Below are positions 43,451 to 52,233 of a DNA stretch of 64,000 nt, one piece after another (the stretch's first letter is position 1; every line of letters begins with the position of its first letter). Origin of the DNA: Oscillospiraceae bacterium (lineage in GTDB: Bacteria > Bacillota > Clostridia > Oscillospirales > Oscillospiraceae); assembly GCA_015067585.1 (NCBI GenBank), contig SVMC01000005.1:1-64000 (forward strand), in the 5' to 3' direction. The translations under genes were made by a program, and so were the position numbers. A model generated the notes under the pieces. It was not told the origin of the DNA. It saw only the letters and a program-made list of their open reading frames with translations, and ran no database searches.

Positions 43451-43672
43451 TTATTTGGTTTCTTCATTGAGCTTCGAGATCAGAACCTGGCATTTTTTGC
43501 ACAAATGCGCCTTAAATCCAAGGGCATCCACAAGAGAAATTTTCTTTGTCAGAGCCATTCCTTCGCTGGAAGGTATAATGAGACCGGACAGGATTTCCTT
43601 ATCCCACATCACTGCTCTGGAACTCTGCACATAGCCCAAAACCATTTCTTCTCCACAATACGGGCATTTCAT
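43451..43672 (-). CDS. Small zinc-ribbon protein (DUF6487-like)
   Basis: 73 aa with CPYCG near the start and CKKC near the end, the paired knuckles of a zinc ribbon, separated by a predicted beta segment (MVLGYVQSSRAVMWDKE). It resembles small PF20097/DUF6487-type proteins. No partner gene suggests its role. Confidence 0.72.
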   Translation of the reverse strand: MKCPYCGEEMVLGYVQSSRAVMWDKEILSGLIIPSSEGMALTKKISLVDALGFKAHLCKKCQVLISKLNEETK

Positions 43673-43759
43673 GGATGATCACCCTTCCTATCACACGAAT
43701 ATAACAGACGAATATAACGGAACGACGAGGACGGGACGGCGCTCTTGTTAAAAATGCAA

Positions 43760-44590
43760 TTACAGATTCGAACCCAACTGCCAGAATGCCACCGCACTGG
43801 CAGCAGCCACATTCAGGGAGTCTACACCATGGGACATAGGGATGCGGACGGTATAGTCGCAGGCGCAGATGGTGCCGTCGGACAGGCCGTCCCCTTCGGT
43901 GCCTAAAATGATGGCCAGCTTTTCCTCCGCCATCAGAGAAGGCTCCCGGATGGACACGGAATCGTCACTCAAAGCCATGGCAGCGGTGGCGAAGCCCATT
44001 TCTTTTAATTTGTCTATGCCGGGATGGGGCCAGTCGGCAAGCTCCGACCCAATGTAAGTCCACGGCACTTGAAACACCGTACCCATGCTCACCCGAATGG
44101 CTCTGCGGTACAGGGGATTGCTGCAGGCGGGGGTCAGCAGCACCGCGTCAATGCCCAAGGCGGCAGCCGAGCGGAAAATGGCACCCACATTGGTGGGATT
44201 CATCACATCCTCCAGCACCGCAATGCGCTTTGCTCCTTTGCAGACCTCCTCCACCGTGGGAAGGGGCGGGCGGCGCATGGCGCAGAGCATACCCCGGGTC
44301 AGCTTATAGCCGATCATGTTGGCAAGCACATCCAGCTCCGCCGTATACACCGGGATATCCCCGCAGCGGTCGATGACCTCCGCGGCTTCCCCACGCACAA
44401 GGCGGGTTTCTGCCAGAAAGGAGATAGGCTCATAGCCTGCGTCCAGCGCCCGATTGATCACCTTGGGACTTTCCGCAATGAAGCGGCCTTCCGACAGATC
44501 CTGCCGGTTCAGAAGCTGCACCTCCGTGAGCCTTGCATATACATCCAGCTCCGGGGCGGCAAAATCTGTGATTTCGATGAGATTTGCCAT
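43760..44590 (-). CDS. SpoU/TrmH-family RNA methyltransferase
   Basis: 276 aa. An N-terminal substrate-binding domain (about 1-110) precedes the SPOUT knot. Motif 1 is VLEDVMNPTNVGAIFRSAAALG, motif 2 LGTEGDGLS and motif 3 IPMSHGVDSLNVAAASAVAFW. It should 2'-O-methylate ribose in tRNA or rRNA using SAM. The specific site cannot be set from sequence. Next gene upstream on the strand is a nucleotidyltransferase, 6 bp away. Confidence 0.92.
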   Translation of the reverse strand: MANLIEITDFAAPELDVYARLTEVQLLNRQDLSEGRFIAESPKVINRALDAGYEPISFLAETRLVRGEAAEVIDRCGDIPVYTAELDVLANMIGYKLTRGMLCAMRRPPLPTVEEVCKGAKRIAVLEDVMNPTNVGAIFRSAAALGIDAVLLTPACSNPLYRRAIRVSMGTVFQVPWTYIGSELADWPHPGIDKLKEMGFATAAMALSDDSVSIREPSLMAEEKLAIILGTEGDGLSDGTICACDYTVRIPMSHGVDSLNVAAASAVAFWQLGSNL

Positions 44591-44596
44591 ATTCCT

Positions 44597-45508
44597 TTAT
44601 CGCTCCCAGAGCTTTTCGGGATAGGCACCCGCTGCGCGAAGGTCGGCAATGGCCTGCTTCACTTCCGCAAGGTCTTCCTTATAGGTCATGCCGTGCCACA
44701 CGGAATCCGTGGACAGCACCCGGATGGTGCCGATGCCCTCCTGAATCTGGGCATTTGCCACAGCAGGCAGGAAGTATTCCCCCTTCAGGGGATTGGTTTT
44801 CAGTGCTTTGTCCAAAAATGCAGGGAAACGATCCCAAAGCTCCCGCATGATCTTTTGGCTGAAACCCCAGAGATTCATGGAGACGATGGTATCGCCGGAA
44901 AGATCATAGAAGGTCTCGCCATCCTCGGTATAGGCGGCATCGTTGCCCCGCTTTTCAATGTGGGTATGCTCCACCACATCCGTCAGGAAGCCATCGACCA
45001 TGCGGCAGACGCCTCTGGCCACATGTCCGTATTCCGTGACGGTGTTGCGAAGGTGATAGCCAACCATGGCGTGTTCACTTTCCGGGCGATCCTGGGCTAA
45101 GAATTCATAGATCTTCCGGAAGGCGTCTGTGCCATAGTAATCGTCCGCGTTGATGACCGCAAAGGGGCCATCCACCTCGGATGCGGCACAGGCCACCGCA
45201 TGACCGGTGCCCCAAGGCTTTACACGGCCTTCCGGCACACTGTAGCCTTCGGGCAGGGCATCCAATGTCTGATAGGCATAGCGCACATCAAAAAACGGTG
45301 CGATCTTATTGCCAATGCGTTCCCGGAAATCCGCTTCCATCTCCTGCTTGATGACGAAGACCACCTTGCGGAAGCCCGCCTGCCATGCGTCAAACAGGGA
45401 AAAATCGATGATAATATGTCCCATGTCGTCCACGGGAATGATCTGCTTGGGGCCGCCGAACCGGCTGCCCATGCCTGCGGCCATAATGACCAATGCCGGA
45501 TTACTCAT
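44597..45508 (-). CDS. Sugar-phosphate nucleotidyltransferase
   Basis: 303 aa. GT-A-type nucleotidyltransferase fold: nucleotide loop VIMAAGMGSRFGGPKQ (about 6-21), VINADDYYG (metal Asp) near 110 and VSMNLWGF near 215. It probably activates a sugar phosphate with UTP or another NTP. No acyltransferase domain is fused. The ATG at 45508 follows GGAG; the track start is 12 nt earlier. The product could feed wall polymers; a UDP-GlcNAc role is only a possibility. Confidence 0.85.
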   Translation of the reverse strand: MSNPALVIMAAGMGSRFGGPKQIIPVDDMGHIIIDFSLFDAWQAGFRKVVFVIKQEMEADFRERIGNKIAPFFDVRYAYQTLDALPEGYSVPEGRVKPWGTGHAVACAASEVDGPFAVINADDYYGTDAFRKIYEFLAQDRPESEHAMVGYHLRNTVTEYGHVARGVCRMVDGFLTDVVEHTHIEKRGNDAAYTEDGETFYDLSGDTIVSMNLWGFSQKIMRELWDRFPAFLDKALKTNPLKGEYFLPAVANAQIQEGIGTIRVLSTDSVWHGMTYKEDLAEVKQAIADLRAAGAYPEKLWER

Positions 45509-45544
45509 ATTCTTCTCCATCCTACCTGCTCTTGGCAGGTTGTG

Positions 45545-46354
45545 TTATTTTTGATTGGGTTTTCCAAGCTCCATTCCCCGCTTGCAGGCAGCTTCCACTG
45601 CCTCCATGGCGGCGGCACGGAAGCCGCCCTGCTCCAAGGCCCGGACACCTGCGATGGTGCTGCCGCCGGGGCTGCACACCGCATCCTTCATGGCGCCGGG
45701 ATGAGTTCTTGTTTCAAGATAAAGCTGCGCGGTGCCCGCAATGGCCTGCGCCGCGTATTCCAGCGCCTTCTGCCGGGGCAGACCGCAGGCAACGCCGCCG
45801 TCCGCCAATGCCTCTAAAAACAGGCACACAAAGGCGGGGGTGCAGCCTGTCAGGGCGCAGCCTGCATCCATCTGCGCCTCTGAAATTTCATCAAAGCGTC
45901 CCGCAGCGGCGCAGGCATCCAAGAACGCATCCAACTCCTGCTTCGTCAGTTCCGGGCTGGTGCTGTAGATGCTCATGCCCGCCCCGATGGACACCGGGGT
46001 ATTGGGCAGAATGCGAAGTACAGGATAATTATTGCCCGCCATTTCCTGTAGGGTCTGGATGGTCAATCCCGCCGCCACGGATACCAGCACGAACCGGTCC
46101 TGCCGTGCCTTCAGCACCGGGCGAAGGGAGGAAAGCAGCTCACCCATCATCTGCGGCTTCACCGCCAGCACCACATAGGTGCAGCGGGCAGCGGTCTCGT
46201 TGTCAGCGGGAGTTGCCCCCAATTCCCGGGCAAGGGTCTCAGCTTTCGCCGGTGTGCGGTTGGCAAGGAAGACATCCTTCCCATCCACCCGGACGCACAG
46301 GGCCTTTGCAATGGCACTGCCCATATTGCCGGTACCGATGATTCCAAAGGTCAT
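45545..46354 (-). CDS. proC: Pyrroline-5-carboxylate reductase
   Basis: 269 aa; last step of proline synthesis. N-terminal Rossmann motif GIIGTGNMGSAIA, then VVLAVKPQMMGELL and the C-terminal dimer signature GSTIAGVRALEQGGFRAA. It overlaps plsC by ATGA (46351-46354). Confidence 0.96.
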   Translation of the reverse strand: MTFGIIGTGNMGSAIAKALCVRVDGKDVFLANRTPAKAETLARELGATPADNETAARCTYVVLAVKPQMMGELLSSLRPVLKARQDRFVLVSVAAGLTIQTLQEMAGNNYPVLRILPNTPVSIGAGMSIYSTSPELTKQELDAFLDACAAAGRFDEISEAQMDAGCALTGCTPAFVCLFLEALADGGVACGLPRQKALEYAAQAIAGTAQLYLETRTHPGAMKDAVCSPGGSTIAGVRALEQGGFRAAAMEAVEAACKRGMELGKPNQK

Positions 46355-47175
46355 ACCGCAGCCTCCCTTGCCAAAGCTTCTTCCATCATGGCATGGATGC
46401 GGTCGCCCACTTCCTGTGTCATAACGCCTTTCAGTTCCTCCACCGGTACCACACCAAGGAACTCGATGCTCACATCGGTGCGGCGGCGGAACATGTTATC
46501 CATGAGCTTTCGGTCGCCTCGGATCACTGCCACCACAATGGGTACCTCTGCCCGCTGGGCGATTTTGAATACACCGTTGCGGAAGGGCAGCAGCTTGCCT
46601 TCCTTATTCTCATAGCCTTCGGGGAATACTGCCATGCTGTGCTCGCCGGTTTTGAGGATCTGAGCGGTCCGGATGATGGTCTTGAGGGCGGCGCGGTCGT
46701 TCTCACGGTCCACCGGCAGGCAGTGCAGCGCATGCATGGCCCGGTTCACCAGGAACATATCATAGGCTTCCTTCTTTGCAATGAATCCCAGCTTTGCCCA
46801 GGGCATCACACTCATAAACATGACCGGGTCCAGTGCGAAAATATGATTGCTGACCAGAAGGAAGTTCCGGTCACGGGGTACCATCTCCAGACCCTCGGTA
46901 TGGATACGCACCCGGAGCATACGAATTACAATGGCAAGGAACTGATCCACAAGGAAGGTAAGCCAGGGACTTCTGTGCTTTTGCTCCTTCTTGAGGTCCA
47001 CCAGCATGATGGAAACGAACAGCACCACAGCAAACAGCAGAAGCAGTGCCAGAAGAATGCCGAAATACAGACCGACGGTCAGAAGGCCCGCATTCAGAGG
47101 GCTGCTGCCAAACTGAATGCCCAGGGTGACCGAACAGGCAGTACTGATAAAAAGAAAAATATAAAACAGCAGCAT
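46351..47175 (-). CDS. plsC: 1-acyl-sn-glycerol-3-phosphate acyltransferase (PlsC family)
   Basis: 274 aa. Two N-terminal membrane helices (about 1-60), then the acyltransferase with SNHIFALDP (the HxxxxD catalytic motif, about 110), VDRENDRAALK and FPEGYENKEGK. It makes phosphatidic acid for membrane lipids. The longer N-terminal membrane part is somewhat unusual compared with short PlsC proteins. It is coupled to proC. Confidence 0.9.
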   Translation of the reverse strand: MLLFYIFLFISTACSVTLGIQFGSSPLNAGLLTVGLYFGILLALLLLFAVVLFVSIMLVDLKKEQKHRSPWLTFLVDQFLAIVIRMLRVRIHTEGLEMVPRDRNFLLVSNHIFALDPVMFMSVMPWAKLGFIAKKEAYDMFLVNRAMHALHCLPVDRENDRAALKTIIRTAQILKTGEHSMAVFPEGYENKEGKLLPFRNGVFKIAQRAEVPIVVAVIRGDRKLMDNMFRRRTDVSIEFLGVVPVEELKGVMTQEVGDRIHAMMEEALAREAAV

Positions 47176-47197
47176 AGGTTATGCAGCCTCCTTATGC

Positions 47198-47767
47198 TTA
47201 GTGATCGAAGGGAAAAGCCCGCAGCTTTTCCATGAGTTTGCGGTAAACCACCTGCATATCCGGTTCAGAAGAACGCTCAATTACTTCCGCTGCCGGGATC
47301 CAGGCCACCGCGCTGTTTTCGTCCGGCTTTACCCGCAAAGGCTGCGCCGGGTCTGCCTCCAGCAGGAAGGTGGCATTCAGATGAAGGTGGGTGGAGACAT
47401 GGTGTCCCCGCTTCACATGGGCATTCACACCCAGAATTTCAAGGGAAAAAATATCAGAAAACAGAGGGCGAACATCCAAAAGGCCTGTCTCCTCCCGCAC
47501 CTCCCGCAGGGCAACGGACAAAAGGTCTTCCTCTCCGTCCGCATGGCCGCCGGTCCAGGACCAGGAACGGTAAATATTATGGTAAACCATTAACACCTGT
47601 TCCCGATCAGGAGCTACCACCCAGGCGGAGGCGGTAAAGTGCATCACGGGATTCTCCCGGGTCAGAAGATCATCATACCGGGCCAGATGCTGCAGCATCA
47701 GTTCCTGGTCTGCTGCTTCCTGGGCATTTGATGGGGAAAATGCCCGAATTTTCTCAGGAAGTCGCAT
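47198..47767 (-). CDS. Nudix hydrolase
   Basis: 189 aa. The Nudix box GGHADGEEDLLSVALREVREETGL is complete (about 74-97). The domain is central, with a helical N-terminal extension of about 45 residues. It hydrolyses a nucleoside diphosphate linked to some moiety; the substrate is unknown. Confidence 0.92.
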   Translation of the reverse strand: MRLPEKIRAFSPSNAQEAADQELMLQHLARYDDLLTRENPVMHFTASAWVVAPDREQVLMVYHNIYRSWSWTGGHADGEEDLLSVALREVREETGLLDVRPLFSDIFSLEILGVNAHVKRGHHVSTHLHLNATFLLEADPAQPLRVKPDENSAVAWIPAAEVIERSSEPDMQVVYRKLMEKLRAFPFDH

Positions 47768-47787
47768 AAAACCCTCCGTTCATAGGT

Positions 47788-47817
47788 CTGCCCCAAGGCG
47801 CAAAGCGCCCGGGGCAG
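47788..47817 (-). terminator. Hairpin after the P-loop gene
   Basis: CTGCCCC..GGGGCAG with an inner GGCGC/GCGCC stem, between the P-loop gene and the Nudix gene. There is no T run. Confidence 0.5.
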
Positions 47818-47827
47818 CATGGATGTA

Positions 47828-48235
47828 TCAGAAATACTTGCGCAGCCGTTCGTCCGCGCTGTCAGGGTCATCAGAAATTGCGATGGTGAATTTCAGGTTG
47901 TTCTGCTCGCCGAACACCTCACACCACTGGCAGAAATCCACAGCCTGAGAAGCATCATTTCCCAGAAGCTTGCAAAGATTGTCAATAAAAATGTGTGTAA
48001 TGTCAAAATTTCCTGCATGCAGACCGCTGATAAAGCCGATCATCTGGTCATATGTTTTGATTCCATATTCCTTCGCATCCACAAGACGGACACGATAGCT
48101 GATATCATAACGCAGGCTATTGCCCTTTTCGATGCAGACAATGCTGCCACTTTCCTGCTCCACCGCAAGTTGAATGGACTCGATCAGTTCCTTGGTTTTG
48201 CCGGAACCTTTCTGGCCCACGATGACCTTAACCAT
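47828..48235 (-). CDS. Small P-loop ATPase-like protein
   Basis: 135 aa. Walker A GQKGSGKT (about 7-14) and a Walker B-like strand ITHIFIDNL near 82. No other conserved domain. It is compact, like a minimal P-loop NTPase or a deoxynucleoside-kinase-sized fold, but the family is not known to me. It has its own promoter (TTGCAT-17-TAAAAT) and AAGGAGG. Confidence 0.82.
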   Translation of the reverse strand: MVKVIVGQKGSGKTKELIESIQLAVEQESGSIVCIEKGNSLRYDISYRVRLVDAKEYGIKTYDQMIGFISGLHAGNFDITHIFIDNLCKLLGNDASQAVDFCQWCEVFGEQNNLKFTIAISDDPDSADERLRKYF

Positions 48236-48270
48236 AGCAAATTCCTCCTTTTAGGTCAAATTGCATCTTC

Positions 48271-48299
48271 ATTTTAACAGGCATCTGCCATGGATGCAA
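48271..48299 (-). promoter_or_regulatory. Promoter of the P-loop gene
   Basis: Minus strand TTGCAT, 17 bp, TAAAAT. Confidence 0.65.
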
Positions 48300-48324
48300 G
48301 CTTTTTCACGAATTGTTCAATAAA

Positions 48325-49617
48325 TTAATAGCCCGGCTTGCCCAGCAGCTTGAACATATTACGCTTATAGAACTCCACACCCGGCTGATTGAAGGGGTTG
48401 ACGCCCAGCATATAGGCGGAAATACCGCAGGAAAGCTGGAAGAAATAGAACAATTCGCCAATGGTTTCCTCGCAGATCTCGCCAAAGCTGATGGGGATGA
48501 CGGGAACACCGCCGTCTACATGGGCACTGAGGGTGCCAAGGAAAGCCTTCTCTTCCACAAAGTCGAGGGTTCTGCCTTCGAGGTAGTTGAGGCCGTCCAG
48601 GTCCTTCCAGTCTACTTCGATGGTGGTCTTGTTCTTGGGAGGCGCGAAGCGCAGCACGGTCTCAAAGATGTTGCGCTGACCCTGCTGGATCATCTGGCCC
48701 AAAGAGTGAAGGTCTGCAGTGAATTCCGCAGTGACGGGGAACAGACCCTTGCCGTCCTTGCCTTCGGATTCGCCGAAGAGCTGCTGCCACCAGCCGCCCA
48801 GCATTCTGGCGTCCGGTTCATAGAAGCAGAGCAGTTCCATTGCCTTGCCTGCACGGTACTGCAGATTGCGCAGGGCAGCATACTGCCATGCGGGATTCTC
48901 AAAGGAACGCACATCCAGTTCCTTTGCAGCCTTGGCGGCGCCGCGCATCATGGCGGTGATATCGATGCCGGCCACTGCCATGGGCAGCAGACCAACGGCA
49001 GTCAGCACGCTGAAGCGGCCGCCCACATTGGGGGGGATGATGAAGGATTCCCACCCCTCTTCATTGGCCATCTGACGCAGAGCGCCGTTTGCCGGGTCAG
49101 TGGTGACATAGGTGCGCTTTCTTGCCTTCTCGGTGCCGTATCTGCGCTCAAGAAGCCAGCGAAGGGCACGGGTGGCAATGGCAGGTTCGGTGGTGGTGCC
49201 GGATTTGGAGATGATGTTCAGGGAGAAATCCTTGCCCTCCAGCAGCTCACACAGTTCCTGATATGCGCGGGTGGAGAGGTTATTGCCCGCAAAGAAGATC
49301 TGGGGATCGGAATTTTTCAGATTGTGGTTCTGACCGCGGAGCAGTTCGATGGCTGCGCGGGGGCCAAGATAGCTGCCGCCAATGCCAATGACCACCAGAA
49401 CATCAGAGTCCTGACGGATGCGCTCTGCAGCCTGCTTGATGCGGATCATTTCGGCGGTATCCTCCATCACGGGAAGATCCAGCCAGCCAATGAAATCATT
49501 GCCGGGACCTTTGCCCTCTGCAAGGAGCTGATGGGCAGCAAAAACTTCCTTTTCCGTCTCAAGAAGCTGGGGGAGGGACAGTTCGCCCCATACATTTGAC
49601 ATATCGAGTTCTATCAT
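48325..49617 (-). CDS. pgi: Glucose-6-phosphate isomerase
   Basis: 430 aa, the short Firmicutes-type enzyme interconverting glucose-6-P and fructose-6-P. It contains VVIGIGGSYLGPRAAIELL, the family motif ISKSGTTTEPAIATR and GGRFSVLTAVGLLP. The C-terminal active-site region ELFYFFQLSCGISAYMLGVNPFNQPGVE is present. It is divergent from glucokinase, so both early glycolytic genes are read away from a shared 184-bp region. Confidence 0.97.
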   Translation of the reverse strand: MIELDMSNVWGELSLPQLLETEKEVFAAHQLLAEGKGPGNDFIGWLDLPVMEDTAEMIRIKQAAERIRQDSDVLVVIGIGGSYLGPRAAIELLRGQNHNLKNSDPQIFFAGNNLSTRAYQELCELLEGKDFSLNIISKSGTTTEPAIATRALRWLLERRYGTEKARKRTYVTTDPANGALRQMANEEGWESFIIPPNVGGRFSVLTAVGLLPMAVAGIDITAMMRGAAKAAKELDVRSFENPAWQYAALRNLQYRAGKAMELLCFYEPDARMLGGWWQQLFGESEGKDGKGLFPVTAEFTADLHSLGQMIQQGQRNIFETVLRFAPPKNKTTIEVDWKDLDGLNYLEGRTLDFVEEKAFLGTLSAHVDGGVPVIPISFGEICEETIGELFYFFQLSCGISAYMLGVNPFNQPGVEFYKRNMFKLLGKPGY

Positions 49618-49658
49618 AAAATCACATTTCCTTTCAAAGTGTGTAGTTGCCTGACTAT

Positions 49659-49689
49659 ATGTTACCGCATATTGAGCAAAAACTCAATA
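49659..49689 (-). promoter_or_regulatory. Putative pgi promoter overlapped by an inverted repeat
   Basis: Minus strand TTGAGT, 17 bp, TAACAT. A 7-bp inverted repeat TATTGAG-CAAAAA-CTCAATA (49670-49689) covers the -35 and could be an operator. Confidence 0.45.
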
Positions 49690-49801
49690 AGTCTTTTGAA
49701 AAAATTGTAGCATTTTTCACGGAAATCCTTTATAATGTATCCGTACAATCATTCTTCCGGAATTTTGAGCGCTTCCGGAGCAGAAAGAAAAGGTGAAATA
49801 T

Positions 49802-50758
49802 ATGAAATACGGTTTTGGTATTGATGTTGGCGGCACCAGTGTCAAGCTTGGTTTTTTTAATGAAGAAGGTGTGCTCCTGGAAAAATGGGAGATCCCTACC
49901 CGCACCCAGAACGGCGGCGTTCTGATCCTGCCGGATATTTCCGAAGCCATTGACGCCTGTCTTGCCCGGCATAATGTGGCAAAGTCTCAGGTGATGGGCA
50001 TCGGCATCGGCGTTCCCGGCCCCGTGGCCAACAACGGCGTGGTCAACCGCTGCGTCAACCTGGGTTGGGGCGTGTTCAATCTCCATGAGGCCCTGTCCGC
50101 ACTGACAGGTCTGCCGGTCAAGGCTGGCAATGATGCCAATGTGGCAGCCCTGGGTGAATATTGGCGCGGCGGCGGCGCAGGCTGCAGCAGCATCGTTATG
50201 GCCACCCTCGGCACCGGCATCGGCGGCGGCATTATCATTAACGGCCAGATCCTCAGCGGCGCCCACGGCGTTGGCGGCGAGATCGGCCACATCGTGCTGG
50301 ACAAGGAAGAGACGGAGCAGTGCGGCTGCGGCAAGTACGGCTGTGCCGAGCAGTACGGCAGTGCCACCGGCATCGTCCGCACCGCAAAGCGGTACCTCAA
50401 GAAGTCTCAGCTTCCCTCCACCCTGCGGAATCTGGAAACCATCACCTGCAAGGATGTGTTCGACCATGCCGCACAGGGCGACTATCTGGCAAAGGACATC
50501 CTGGAATTCGTCTACGATCGGCTGGGAGAGTTCCTTGCGGATGTTTGCTGCGTGTGTGACCCGGAATTGGTGGTCATCGGCGGCGGCGTATCCAAGGCAG
50601 GTCAGGTTCTGCTGGACGGCATCGGCCGCTACTTCCCCCACTATATGTTCCACGCCTGCAAGGAAACCCGTTTCGCCCTCGCCCAGCTGGGCAACGATGC
50701 CGGCATGTACGGCTGCTTCCGCCTGGTGCTGGATCACCTGACGGCTTCTTATGCGTAA
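49802..50758 (+). CDS. glk: ROK-family glucokinase
   Basis: 318 aa. Phosphorylates glucose with ATP. The ATP-binding start is GFGIDVGGTSVKLGFF; LGTGIGGGIIINGQ and GEIGHI follow, with the zinc-site ROK signature CGCGKYGCAEQYGSATGI (about 180). A TATAAT (49731-49736) lies 65 bp upstream, but I see no good -35. The ATG at 49802 follows AAAAGGTGA; the GTG in the track is 9 nt earlier. The last 15 or so codons of the gene are part of a duplicated segment (see 51798). Confidence 0.95.
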   Translation: MKYGFGIDVGGTSVKLGFFNEEGVLLEKWEIPTRTQNGGVLILPDISEAIDACLARHNVAKSQVMGIGIGVPGPVANNGVVNRCVNLGWGVFNLHEALSALTGLPVKAGNDANVAALGEYWRGGGAGCSSIVMATLGTGIGGGIIINGQILSGAHGVGGEIGHIVLDKEETEQCGCGKYGCAEQYGSATGIVRTAKRYLKKSQLPSTLRNLETITCKDVFDHAAQGDYLAKDILEFVYDRLGEFLADVCCVCDPELVVIGGGVSKAGQVLLDGIGRYFPHYMFHACKETRFALAQLGNDAGMYGCFRLVLDHLTASYA

Positions 50759-51147
50759 ACAATAATTTATTTATGTAAACTTAGAAAGGATACATAAGGG
50801 GACAGGAGAAGATTCTCGCTGTCCCCTTTGCGTTAAACTGACCTCCGTACAGGGAGTATTGCGTTTATATCGAATATACCGGCAAATTCGCAGCCTTTTC
50901 ATGGACAGCCGGGGACGGCTGTCCCTACGGCAAGACCTGACGATTTATGCACAAAGCTACATCCGCAGATGTAGGGGACGGGTTTCCCGTCCCGGCAGGA
51001 TCGCTTTGTTTTTGATGAGGTTGCGGCGAATTCGTAACATTTTGGGACAGAAAATCCGTCCCCTACAGTGTGGACTGTTGGTTTTTGCGCAAAATTCGTC
51101 CTCGCGTAGGGAACGGCCTGCGTGCCGTTCCGGCAGAAATGGCTGCA
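50713..51147 (+). repeat. Long direct repeat, copy 1 (includes glucokinase 3' end)
   Basis: About 435 bp, nearly identical (roughly 95% by eye) to 51798-52233. It starts in the last codons of the glucokinase gene and continues into intergenic DNA with hairpin repeats. Weaker similarity extends to about 51206. Copies are 1085 bp apart. Confidence 0.9.
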
Positions 51148-51206
51148 GTTATATCTGCGCCATGGCGAATTCGCAGCCTTTCCACAGACAGCCGGGGACG
51201 GCTGTC
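50903..51206. repeat. Ordered REP-like hairpin array, copy 1
   Basis: Three palindrome types in the order A-B-(B)-C-A. A: GGACAGCC..GGCTGTCC at 50903-50924 and 51187-51206. B: GGGACGGG-TTT-CCCGTCCC at 50975-50993, with a decayed B near 51045. C: GGAACGGC..GCCGTTCC at 51110-51131. No real gene is seen in 50759-51303; the ORFs drawn across it come from the repeats. Confidence 0.85.
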
Positions 51207-51303
51207 CCTACATTTATGCGGCGGTACCCGGCAAGTGCGCAGGGCCGCCGCATTCGCACGATTCTCTTACCGTATATTCCTGCTTTCCGGAAATACGAAA
51301 CAC

Positions 51304-51513
51304 TTACTCACAGCCATCGTCCACATACTCCGCAATCTCCGTAAGAGAGCATTTCAGCACAGAGCAAAGCTTATTCAGTGTCTTTGTTTCTATATTTTCG
51401 TTGGCCCGAAGACGGCGGATCGTTTTACTGTCTATACCACACTTCTCCCGTAATGTATATGTGGTAATGCCCTTTTCTTCCATGGTCTTCCAAAGTTTAT
51501 CAAATCGGATCAT
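51304..51513 (-). CDS. Small XRE-family regulator
   Basis: 69 aa, one Cro/CI-type HTH (TYTLREKCGIDSKTIRRLRANENIETKTLNKLCSVLKCSL) and little else. Proteins like this regulate prophages or integrative elements and toxin-antitoxin-like modules. The Shine-Dalgarno GGGGGTG lies within an ACCCCCAT half-site. It is divergent from a 55-aa gene over a clear operator. Located between the two copies of the long repeat. Confidence 0.9.
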   Translation of the reverse strand: MIRFDKLWKTMEEKGITTYTLREKCGIDSKTIRRLRANENIETKTLNKLCSVLKCSLTEIAEYVDDGCE

Positions 51514-51521
51514 AGGATCAC

Positions 51522-51588
51522 ACCCCCATATTGACTTTTATCATTATGGGGGTTATAATCTTTAATATTAAGGGGATATAACCCCCAT
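51522..51588 (+). promoter_or_regulatory. Promoter with XRE-operator inverted repeat
   Basis: TTGACT (51531-51536), 17 bp, TATAAT (51554-51559). A perfect 12-bp inverted repeat ATGGGGGTTATA (51546-51557) / TATAACCCCCAT (51577-51588) overlaps the -10, and a third half-site ACCCCCATA lies at 51522-51530. Confidence 0.8.
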
Positions 51589-51607
51589 ATCCATAAGGAG
51601 TACCGAT

Positions 51608-51775
51608 ATGCCGGATTACAAAGAGATGTACCTGAAGCTTTTTCGTGCGACAGAATCTGCAATATCCTGTCTCATAGCTGCGCAACAAGAATGCGAGGAA
51701 CTGTATATCCGCTCGTCAGAGGCTGAGAACCAGCCTTCGGAGCAACAAGGCAACGATTCTCTCGGTGCCTTCTGA
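51608..51775 (+). CDS. Small element-associated protein (55 aa)
   Basis: Starts MPDYKEMYLKLFRATESAI and ends NDSLGAF. AAGGAG lies 7 nt before the ATG. It resembles a short protein often seen beside XRE regulators in Clostridia mobile or prophage-like regions; function unknown. Probably helical. It is driven by the promoter/operator just upstream. Confidence 0.7.
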   Translation: MPDYKEMYLKLFRATESAISCLIAAQQECEELYIRSSEAENQPSEQQGNDSLGAF

Positions 51776-51797
51776 TCTATGTAAGATCTATGTAAGA

Positions 51798-51844
51798 CTG
51801 CTTCCGCCTGGTGCCGGATCACCTGACAGGCTTCTTATGCGTAA
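51798..51844 (+). pseudogene. Duplicated 3' fragment of glucokinase
   Basis: Matches the last codons of the glucokinase gene (CTGCTTCCGCCTGGTG...), with one inserted A that breaks the frame. It has no start or ribosome site. It marks copy 2 as the derived one. Two tandem GATCTATGTAA units (51774-51795) sit right at its left edge. Confidence 0.8.
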
Positions 51845-52233
51845 ACAATAATTTATTTATGTAAACTTAGAAGGGATACATAAGGGGACAGGAGAAGATT
51901 CTCGCTGTCTCCTTTGCGTTAAACTGACCTCCGCACAGGGAGTATTGCGTTTATATCGAATATACCGGCAAATTCGCAGCCTTTCCACGGACAGCCGGGG
52001 ACGGCTGTCCCTACGGCAAGACCTGACGATTATTGCACAAAGCCATATCCGCAGATGTAGGGGACGGGTTTCCCGTCCCGGCAGGATCGCTTTGTTTTTG
52101 ATGAGGTTGCGGCGAATTCGTAACATTTTGGGACGGGTTTCCCGTCCCCTACGGTGTGGACTGTTGGTTTTTGCGCAAAATTCGTCCTCGCGTAGGGAAC
52201 GGCCTGCGTGCCGTTCCGGCAGAAATGGCTGCA
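51798..52233 (+). repeat. Long direct repeat, copy 2
   Basis: Copy of 50713-51147. Differences include C for T in the glucokinase tail, the extra A, and a second intact B hairpin (52130-52148) where copy 1 has a decayed one. Weaker similarity continues to 52291. Confidence 0.9.

Noticed and set aside
50859-51565. Overlapping plus-strand ORFs of 127-161 aa in the hairpin region
   Set aside because: They run through the REP-like hairpins and duplicated DNA, lack ribosome sites and have Arg-rich, non-coding-like composition.
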